Assembly: GCA_030673895.1 (NCBI GenBank) | Contig: JAUTCR010000017.1 | Coordinates: forward strand, 62,001-126,000 | DNA: 64,000 bases | From: Verrucomicrobiota bacterium JB023 | GTDB taxonomy: Bacteria; Verrucomicrobiota; Verrucomicrobiia; Verrucomicrobiales; Akkermansiaceae | Direction: 5' to 3' | Part shown: positions 9,801 through 16,004 of the stretch, in pieces | Position numbering within the stretch: position 1 is the first letter of the stretch | Layout: every line of letters starts with the position of its first letter | Made by a program: the position numbers and the translations under genes | The notes under the pieces: generated by a model | The model's input: only the letters and a program-made list of their open reading frames with translations | Told to the model about the DNA's origin: nothing | Databases searched by the model: none

Positions 9801-10310
9801 GCCATCGTTGAGGAAGTGCGGGCACGCGGCCCCTTCCAATCAGTAGCCGAATTCGTCAACCGCCGCCTGGAGGACAGCGAGCTCGGCCTCTCCGGCGCCC
9901 TGCAGGCCGCCATCGACAAGAGCGGGCTCAATGAGGACGCCACCGCATTTGCGCTTGAGATCATCAACGACGGCCTTGTGAGCTCGCCCAATCCGGAAGC
10001 CTCCGAAGGCACAACGATGGATGGAGCTCCTTGTGTCTTGAATCAAGCGGACCTCCTCACCCCATTGGCCCCCTTCATCACGGCGCGCTCCGACACCTTC
10101 ATCATCCGGGCCTATGGCGAGGCCCGGCGAGGCGGCAACATCGCCCGGGCCTGGTGCCAAGCCACCGTCCAGCGCACCCCTGACTTCCTTGATAGCTCGA
10201 TGGCCGCCACGGCGGACAGCGAGGAACTGAAGAGCAGCTTACCGAACTCCACCTTTGGCCGCCGCTACAAGACCACCGCCTTCCAGTGGCTCTCGGAAGA
10301 CGAAGTGTGA
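6822..10310 (+). CDS. Verru_Chthon cassette protein A-like giant prepilin-like protein
   Basis: 1162 residues. The N-terminus GGFSLVATVTLMVLLAMIAI followed by LLSLSAVTVRSS looks like a type IV prepilin or PilX-like membrane segment (about residues 14-42), here joined to a very long Asn/Asp/Pro-rich exported body. Size and start match the TIGR02600 family (Verru_Chthon cassette protein A), known from Verrucomicrobium and Chthoniobacter. The usual partner pseudopilins B, C and D are not in this window, so this copy is an orphan. The stop is 30 bases before the ECF sigma start, so sigma and kinase may be co-transcribed with it. A role in a pseudopilus-like secretion or surface structure is inferred; none is established. 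Confidence 0.8.
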   Translation: MKSKLDISPSPKGGFSLVATVTLMVLLAMIAIGLLSLSAVTVRSSGHGILHQEARANARLSLQLAIAELQRLTGPDQRVTANASILSENEDTPSTNHITGVWKSWAWDLDDEPQNYEERKEEDFLGWLTSQPERTSGEAPVLDLPYLPEDAVTLVGRGTVPAEKDEVRAARIELGEGEGSIAWTVLDQGQKASVLLDNELESDVLSDRLAALTAPAEPGYRSVRSEGRNWNALANDSERRMKYISTRQLEIGGLEPDSPYFHDLAPLHLGLPIDVVQGGFAKDLSLLLEKETLPIDYQRRFLYSEAQQPLANPPNRFSGANVMPAPDPLWSILHSHYRLYKEVQDPATRPVIDVAVDERPAAGLPPARTMFSTAFSQQQIAPVIANAQFIFSLGFGKSPIQAKGGQQPGQNDGEDWVAWLITDPVITLWNPYNVNLRFEEAQIDLYRVPLAFQIFRNGQTFGAPTLFSNSYLPGDFATAKGKYYRLNMKPPLDEDGNEEDEVIMKPGEHLVFTAHNHIPHYLGAYYKTGADLRPGWHAPAGTNSDPNVGGFSSLNLLVNSTGNDSGTINGATSRVIPVKSGDAIQIAVSTQREGRNTVSEAGNKEVTFYAEYFVKNSSSGSTPLYAGAIEVDYADDETSLLESYEKRDLPTIIVPRNLSTRQGDSMNPPPAPACSTKEPFLITSTHLKTTNDSREPSRGWLHNAPTNLYASAGLDQSEDETHHQYEFKWEPMTDWNSTPTVEIDPVDRGYGASGIYAQTGREIAPFAGVPLAPLLSLAQLRHAPLNAGGQLPLQSQIVGNSFSCPLIPPAEFRTQPDNRTFLDHSFLANQTLFDSYFFSGITDQIGTTNGRARDAVSVFQDFLAGEEGLPNQRFTPLFPDNAGDLNAVDLVTQDEGYLDIAAHLGIKGAFNINSTSVAAWEALIASLQPDTPSNILTETGDLSETYGEGMLGTRFIPPLDEQLDGTTDPLQHDQLIWQGHRRLDDYQVTALAEAIVEEVRARGPFQSVAEFVNRRLEDSELGLSGALQAAIDKSGLNEDATAFALEIINDGLVSSPNPEASEGTTMDGAPCVLNQADLLTPLAPFITARSDTFIIRAYGEARRGGNIARAWCQATVQRTPDFLDSSMAATADSEELKSSLPNSTFGRRYKTTAFQWLSEDEV

Positions 10311-10340
10311 TCCCACCCGAGCCATTTTCCTAACGACGTT

Positions 10341-10934
10341 GTGCATAATTACCTGACCCGCCACACCCTTCTCCAGCGCGCCTGTGATCCCCGCGATGAA
10401 GGAGCTTGGGAAGAGTTTGTGGGTCACTACCGGCGCTTCATCTACTACATCCTTCATCAGGTCGGCATCGATAGCGATGATCGGGACGACGTCTGCCAAC
10501 AGATTCTGCTCATCCTGACCCGCGACCTCGGCTCCTACGATCGATCCCGTTCCAAGTTCCGCACCTGGCTCAGTACGGTGATTCGCAATGCCGCCTTCAC
10601 CCACCTCAGGAGCCGCAAGCGCTACCAGATCCGCATTGAGACCCTGGGCAGGCAGGTCCACTTCGACGATCCCGGTGACGGACCGTCCGAGCTGGACCAG
10701 GTGATCGAGATGGAGTGGGCGAATTACGTCTCCAGCCTGGCGATGGAGCGAGTCCGATCCGTCTTCCAAGGGCAAGCGATCGAGGTCTTCGAGATGAGCT
10801 TGGACGAGTTGCCTCCAGACGAGATTGCGCGGCGCTCGAATCTCACCGTCTCCTCCGTCTACACTCTGCGCAAGCGGGTGAAGAAGCGCCTCTACCTGGA
10901 GATACGGGCCCTCACCAAGGAGCTTGAGCCATGA
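10341..10934 (+). CDS. ECF-type RNA polymerase sigma factor
   Basis: 197 residues from a GTG start. Sigma region 2 is seen around DVCQQILLILTRDLGSYD and the FRTWLSTVIRNAA block; region 4 is the helix-turn-helix LPPDEIARRSNLTVSSVY. No zinc-finger anti-sigma gene follows. Instead the last four bases (ATGA) overlap the start of a Ser/Thr kinase gene. This layout resembles ECF sigma factors controlled by phosphorylation through a linked kinase (the ECF43/PknT-type arrangement). Its target promoters are unknown; the nearby exported genes are candidates by position only. Confidence 0.92.
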   Translation: MHNYLTRHTLLQRACDPRDEGAWEEFVGHYRRFIYYILHQVGIDSDDRDDVCQQILLILTRDLGSYDRSRSKFRTWLSTVIRNAAFTHLRSRKRYQIRIETLGRQVHFDDPGDGPSELDQVIEMEWANYVSSLAMERVRSVFQGQAIEVFEMSLDELPPDEIARRSNLTVSSVYTLRKRVKKRLYLEIRALTKELEP

Positions 10935-12892
10935 AGGAGGCCGCGCCCTACACCCCGGACCGCCGCTTGGGCCAAGCCTATCATGAGGCCAACCACCTCA
11001 ATGAGGAAGGCCTCGCCGCGATCTGCCCCTCATACATCGAGCTGGCCGAGACCGACCTGCGCTATCGTGAGCATTCCCTCATCGGGCAAGGCTCGCTCAA
11101 GAATGTCTGGAAGTGCTGGGACTGCCGCGCCCACCGCTGGGTGGCCATGGCCCGGCTACGCGAGGACCGGGGTCCGGAATTCTACGACCTCTTCGTCAAT
11201 GAAGCCTGGGTGAGCTCATCGCTCACTCATCCCAATATCATCAAGGTCCATGACGTCGGGCTCACCAGCCAAGGGCAGCCCTTCTTCACCATGGACCTCA
11301 AGGGAGAGGGAACCTTGGCCGACCTCATTCAGCAACCCGAGCGCGACCTCCGACGCCTCCTCGGCATCTTCCTCAAGGTCTGCGACGCCATCGCCTACGC
11401 GCATGAGAAGGGCGTCCTCCACCTCGATCTGAAGCCCGAGAACATCCAGGCCGAGCGCTTCGGCGAGGTGATCGTCTGCGACTGGGGACTGGCTAAACTT
11501 CTCGACGATCCCGATCCCGATAGCGACGACTTCCCCTTCCCCGACCAAGTGGAATCCATTGGTAACGTCACCTTGTTCGGCGAGATCAAGGGAACGCCCG
11601 GCTACATGGCTCCCGAGCAAATCCTCCCCGGCCGTCAAAAAGACGAGCGCACCGATGTCTTCGCGCTCGGCTGCCTCCTCCATGCCATTCTAACAGGTGA
11701 ACCACCCTTCAGCGGAGTGGGTCACGAGCAAGGTCTGGCCCCCGTGCCCGGCACGCCCTGCGACCGGGACGCCAAGCGGACGACGTCACCCCATCTACCC
11801 GAAAGCCTGAACGCCGTCTATCGCAAGGCCTGCCGACCCCAGCCAGAGGAGCGCTACCCCTCGGTGCTCGCGCTGGCCAAGGAGGTGGAGAAGTATCTTC
11901 ACGGCTTCGCCACCGAGGCGGAAGAGCCACACTTCCTGCGCGCGCTTTCTCTCTTCCTGCGGCGGCATCGTCTCCCCGCGACCATCACCTTGGTCGCCCT
12001 CATCGCCCTGACCACCTTCGCCGCTCTCTCCTTACAACACATCAATGCGGAACGCACGCGGGCAGACTCCCTCGCCTCCAAGGTGGAGACCTATGGCCAA
12101 TCCGAGAAACATCAATCCCAGCAACTCGCCTCCGCCGCAGGCACCTTGAAGAATCTCGGCGTCTTCCGCACCCCGGCCCGCAGTATCTCCGAGGCACGCG
12201 ACCTCGCCGCTCTCGCTCTAACGCTCGATCCGGGCAACGAGTTCGCCCGCCACCAGCTGTTCTCTATCTCGCTCATCCAGCTCGACTTCCAATCAGCCCT
12301 CGCCTATGCCCCCGGCCCCGAGCATCCCTACTCGGATTACTTGGCCCTCGCGGAAGCCTTCCCCCACTACTCCTACAACTCCGCGCACCGGCCAAGCCCC
12401 GCAGAGCTCGCCTCCTTCATCCGCCAGGCCCGCCTCATTACCCCCCACCGGGGTCCCCTGATGGAGCGCATCCTCTCGTATGACTTCTCCCTCCGCAGCC
12501 ATCGCGATCCAGAGCCCGTCCTCGCCCTCATTGAGTATCTGAATGGTGGCTCCGAACAATGCCGCACGACCTATCAAGACCGAACCTTGACGATCGAGAG
12601 CAAGGGAGATCTCCACCTGAGACTCGCCCCGGGATCAGGCTCGGGAGATTGCATCCTCAAGTACCTCGCAGTGAGGGATCTTCGCCTCTCTGTCGCTGGT
12701 TGCTTCAATGTCACCCAGCTTTCCCGCCTTCCCCTCAAGACTCTGGACTTGTCGCAATGCCCGAACTTGCGCCTCCGCCGACCGGTCGTGCTCCCATTGC
12801 TTAAATCTATGAAGATCCCTCCCCAGCCCATCTCGACGAAGGAATGGAAATACGGAGTGCATACTCTCGATCGCTGGCATCTGACCATTTGA
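10931..12892 (+). CDS. Membrane-bound atypical Ser/Thr protein kinase
   Basis: 653 residues: cytosolic kinase domain (about 48-325), one transmembrane helix (about 350-372, ATITLVALIALTTFAALSL), then an external or periplasmic region ending in a leucine-rich stretch (LKTLDLSQCPNLRLR). The kinase has a Gly loop (GQGSLKNV), the alpha-C Glu91, HLDLKPEN with catalytic Asp166, DWG with Asp184, and APE. The VAIK lysine position reads Ala74 (VAMARL) and HRD reads HLD, so catalysis may be altered, perhaps with Arg75 as a substitute. It overlaps the ECF sigma gene by 4 bases, making that sigma the obvious partner or substrate. Active kinase or pseudokinase is undecided. Confidence 0.88.
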   Translation: MKEAAPYTPDRRLGQAYHEANHLNEEGLAAICPSYIELAETDLRYREHSLIGQGSLKNVWKCWDCRAHRWVAMARLREDRGPEFYDLFVNEAWVSSSLTHPNIIKVHDVGLTSQGQPFFTMDLKGEGTLADLIQQPERDLRRLLGIFLKVCDAIAYAHEKGVLHLDLKPENIQAERFGEVIVCDWGLAKLLDDPDPDSDDFPFPDQVESIGNVTLFGEIKGTPGYMAPEQILPGRQKDERTDVFALGCLLHAILTGEPPFSGVGHEQGLAPVPGTPCDRDAKRTTSPHLPESLNAVYRKACRPQPEERYPSVLALAKEVEKYLHGFATEAEEPHFLRALSLFLRRHRLPATITLVALIALTTFAALSLQHINAERTRADSLASKVETYGQSEKHQSQQLASAAGTLKNLGVFRTPARSISEARDLAALALTLDPGNEFARHQLFSISLIQLDFQSALAYAPGPEHPYSDYLALAEAFPHYSYNSAHRPSPAELASFIRQARLITPHRGPLMERILSYDFSLRSHRDPEPVLALIEYLNGGSEQCRTTYQDRTLTIESKGDLHLRLAPGSGSGDCILKYLAVRDLRLSVAGCFNVTQLSRLPLKTLDLSQCPNLRLRRPVVLPLLKSMKIPPQPISTKEWKYGVHTLDRWHLTI

Positions 12893-13021
12893 GGCCGCCC
12901 AGCATTTGTCGAAAAAAAATCGGCAACATCTGTCCCAAACGCGCACCGGGCGGCTCATCTATTCTGAGCCTGAGAAGATCGCTCCCGATCCCTGGCTCGA
13001 CGAACCAACCGCCACCGACTC

Positions 13022-13708
13022 ATGTCCCGAACCGCACTAACCACATTCGCCGCCTCACTTCTCGCCCCCGCTGCCCTGACCGCCGCGACCATTCATGTCG
13101 ACTTCGGTCGAGCAGACAACCAGGCCACGGGGAACTACAACTCTGTCACCGGTCCGGGTGGGACCACCTTGTCCACGCCCTCCGTCCCCTTAATCGACGA
13201 TACCGGAGCGAGCACCGGCATCACCTTGAATACCGACTTCAGCAACGGCGGTTCCTGGGCCGGAACCGGCGCTGATTACTATACCGGACCCTATGTCGGC
13301 AGTCTTGCGGGAATTGACGAAGCCGCCTTGATTGACTCCCTTTTCATTCGGAGCCCCGCTTTCGTCACCATCACGCTAGTCGGCTTGGATACCGAGACAT
13401 CCTACGGCCTCGTCCTCTACGGAGCACGGGGTAACAATGCCGGAGACTTCACCACATATTCCATCACTGACGGGGCAGGCACCACAGAACTTCAGCTGAA
13501 TGCCCTGAACAATATCACCGCCGTTGAGGCCTCCGGCCTGGTCGCTGATGGAAACGGCGAGATCACCCTGGTGATGACGACCACCTCCTCGGGTACGAAC
13601 GGCGCTCTCAACTATCTGGGAATCACCACCACCCCCATCCCGGAGCCTTCGGCCATGGCCCTCTTCCTTCTCTCCGGTCTCGGACTCCTCAATCGCAAAC
13701 GTTCTTGA
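13022..13708 (+). CDS. PEP-CTERM exported protein with GARGNN module
   Basis: 228 residues: signal peptide (1 to about 21, TAATI), one beta-rich module (about 24-202), and a PEP-CTERM tail (IPEPSAMALFLLSGLG then basic NRKRS). PEP-CTERM tails are recognised by exosortase (EpsH/XrtA-type) and linked to surface or exopolysaccharide export; no exosortase is in this window. The module carries DFGR, GTGADYYTGPY and LYGARGNN, and recurs in the next two genes. It is 18 bases upstream of the calcium-repeat gene, so co-transcription is likely. The module's ligand is unknown; a carbohydrate-binding-like fold would fit but is inference. Confidence 0.88.
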   Translation: MSRTALTTFAASLLAPAALTAATIHVDFGRADNQATGNYNSVTGPGGTTLSTPSVPLIDDTGASTGITLNTDFSNGGSWAGTGADYYTGPYVGSLAGIDEAALIDSLFIRSPAFVTITLVGLDTETSYGLVLYGARGNNAGDFTTYSITDGAGTTELQLNALNNITAVEASGLVADGNGEITLVMTTTSSGTNGALNYLGITTTPIPEPSAMALFLLSGLGLLNRKRS

Positions 13709-13726
13709 AACCTATCGCCATCGATT

Positions 13727-15916
13727 ATGAAGAGTTCGAAATTGGCAATAGGATGCCTCCTCTTGGCCTCGCCCTCCCTGCTTGCCCAGACGGTTCTGGT
13801 CGACTTTGGCCGAAGCGACCCGGGTCAACCGACCCCTGACACGGGGTGGAATAATATCACGGCCGAAGTCGGCAATCTCTCCTCGAACACAACCGAGATT
13901 CTCGACCTCGTTGATGAGACGGGCGACCCCACTGGCTACTCGCTTACGATGAGCTACGTCGCCGGAGCCTCCGGGGCGGGTGCGGGTGCAGACTACTCCG
14001 GCCCTTACCCGGCCTCGGTGGCCAGCTATCCGGCGAGCGCTATCTCGGATGGCTTCTTCATCAATGTCACCGGCTCGATCACCATGAGCATTGGCAATCT
14101 CGATCCGACCCTGCTCTACGATGTGAGGATGTATGGAGCCCGGGGTAACAATGGCACCGAGGTCGCTGTCTCCAGTGAGAGCGGAAGCGGAACCACGGAG
14201 ACGACTATCCCGGATACCTTCGTCAATGCCACCGACGTCGCCGAGCTAATCGCGCTGACTCCCACCGCGGAAGGCACCATTGAGGTCACCATGCGCTGCG
14301 CCACCGGCACGGGTGGCGCGCTCAATGTCCTCATCGTGGAAGCCTATTCCACCCCCGATGATGACGAAGATGGCATGCCCAATTCCTACGAGATCGCCAA
14401 TGGCACGAATCCCAACCTCGATGACGCCAATGAGGACTTCGACGAAGATGGCCTGACCAACCTTCAGGAATACCTGGGGCTCAATTCCTCCGATGAGACG
14501 ACAGGTTTCGGGCAAACCGATTCAGGAAATGCCGATACCGATCAGGATGGACTCGATGACGGCGATGAGGTCAGTGGAGCCCTCAATCCCTGGGATATCA
14601 ATGGCTTCCCCGTCACCGCGCCCGGTGCTCCAACCAATCCCAACGACAGCGACAGTGACAACGACAGCCTGAACGACTTTGAGGAGCTGGATGCCAGCAA
14701 TGGATCCGTCACCGACCCTAACTGGCATGATACCGACCAGGACGGAATGAGCGACTACTACGAGGCCAGTAACGACCTCGATCCCACGAGCGCCCTCGGA
14801 GATGATGGCGGCAATGGTGATCCGGATGAGGACGATCTATCCAACTTCGAGGAATCATTGATTGGAACCGACCCCAAGGATGAGGATAGTGATGACGACA
14901 CCCTCAGCGACGGCGATGAAGAGCTGTTCCATGGGACCAGCCCTCTGTTGACCGATACCGATGGTGATCTCCTGGACGACGCCTTCGAAGTCAGCGGCAC
15001 GACCGACCCCCTCTCCATCGACACGGATGATGACCGCTTCACCGACTATGCGGAGATCGAAGCAGGGTCCGACGGCAACGACGCGAACTCGTTACCCACC
15101 TTCCCCTCAATCGCATGGTCTGCAGTCGAGTTCAACTCCACTTCCGCCATCTCAAATAGCGGGACCCTGCTCTATGCCGAGAACTATGCGGGGGAAGATG
15201 TGACCGTCAACGGTGTGACCTTCGCAGGGACCAACTCCTCAGCCACTGAGAGGAGTAGCCTGAAGGTTCAAACCTTCCTTAGCTCGGCATCGACCGTTGA
15301 TCTCTATGACGACGAGGTGTCTGAGATCGCTCCCCTGTTGGAGACCTTCTGGTGGGAGGCCGGTTCGACCATCGGGAATATCAGCCTCACTGGTCTGACT
15401 CCCGGTCAGACCTATCAGGTTCAACTTGGCCGGGCTGACGATCGAGACTCAATCAACATCATCAACCGCTACGCTCGCGTTGACAGTTATGGTGGGAATA
15501 CGGGGACGGGAGGCATTGGTGCGGACAACACCATCTTCGGAGGCCCCCTGAATCCCGCCCTCTTGTTCACTGGCACCTTCACCGCGACGTCTTCCGTTCA
15601 GGTCTTCAACACCGTTCAAGTCGACTCCAGCGATATCGTCACCGGCACCCAGCTCGCCTTTCTTCAGGTGCGCGAGGTTGTTCCCGTAAGTGAGCTCACA
15701 ATTACGGGCTTCTCGGTGACCGGAGCCACCGCGACCGTCAACGCCTCCGGCCTTGATGCTGCGAAGTCCTATCAGCTGATGCGCTCTGCCAATCTGCAAG
15801 ATACCCCCGAGGTGGTCGATGGGCCTCGCGTGGTGGGCGCTGCGAGCGGCACCTTCACCGATAGCACCGCCCCGCAGGGCAGTGCTGCCTTCTATTACCT
15901 CGAAGAGCTTCCCTGA
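13727..15916 (+). CDS. Exported calcium-repeat protein with GARGNN module
   Basis: 729 residues. Order: signal peptide (1-20, cleavage near LLAQ); the GARGNN module (about 23-206: VDFGRS, GADYSGPYP, MYGARGNNG); a run of thrombospondin type 3-like Asp-rich repeats (about 207-460, for example DDDEDGMPNSYE, DTDQDGLDDGDE, DTDGDLLDDAF) that should bind Ca2+; a further beta domain (about 460-650); and a short tail (about 655-729) of the form seen at the ends of other exported proteins here. There is no PEP-CTERM motif. Flanked by a PEP-CTERM protein and a sulfatase carrying the same module. Likely surface-exposed or secreted; function unknown. Confidence 0.88.
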   Translation: MKSSKLAIGCLLLASPSLLAQTVLVDFGRSDPGQPTPDTGWNNITAEVGNLSSNTTEILDLVDETGDPTGYSLTMSYVAGASGAGAGADYSGPYPASVASYPASAISDGFFINVTGSITMSIGNLDPTLLYDVRMYGARGNNGTEVAVSSESGSGTTETTIPDTFVNATDVAELIALTPTAEGTIEVTMRCATGTGGALNVLIVEAYSTPDDDEDGMPNSYEIANGTNPNLDDANEDFDEDGLTNLQEYLGLNSSDETTGFGQTDSGNADTDQDGLDDGDEVSGALNPWDINGFPVTAPGAPTNPNDSDSDNDSLNDFEELDASNGSVTDPNWHDTDQDGMSDYYEASNDLDPTSALGDDGGNGDPDEDDLSNFEESLIGTDPKDEDSDDDTLSDGDEELFHGTSPLLTDTDGDLLDDAFEVSGTTDPLSIDTDDDRFTDYAEIEAGSDGNDANSLPTFPSIAWSAVEFNSTSAISNSGTLLYAENYAGEDVTVNGVTFAGTNSSATERSSLKVQTFLSSASTVDLYDDEVSEIAPLLETFWWEAGSTIGNISLTGLTPGQTYQVQLGRADDRDSINIINRYARVDSYGGNTGTGGIGADNTIFGGPLNPALLFTGTFTATSSVQVFNTVQVDSSDIVTGTQLAFLQVREVVPVSELTITGFSVTGATATVNASGLDAAKSYQLMRSANLQDTPEVVDGPRVVGAASGTFTDSTAPQGSAAFYYLEELP

Positions 15917-15961
15917 GCCTTCTGTCTGGTCGCTCCCTTGGCGGACCCGATCATACCATAA

Positions 15962-15994
15962 TTCAAGGGAGTGGCCGGCGGTCACTCCCTTGAA
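15962..15994 (+). terminator. Perfect 12-bp hairpin before the sulfatase start
   Basis: TTCAAGGGAGTG pairs exactly with CACTCCCTTGAA around a 9-base loop, followed by CTTTTG. It begins 45 bases after the stop of the calcium-repeat gene and ends 10 bases before the chosen sulfatase ATG. It could terminate the upstream message or attenuate and limit sulfatase expression. The T tract is short. Confidence 0.55.
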
Positions 15995-16004
15995 CTTTTG
16001 CTGT

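Noticed and set aside
15819-16004. Upstream extension of the sulfatase frame
   Set aside because: It overlaps the calcium-repeat gene and reads through the 12-bp hairpin; it lacks signal-peptide features.
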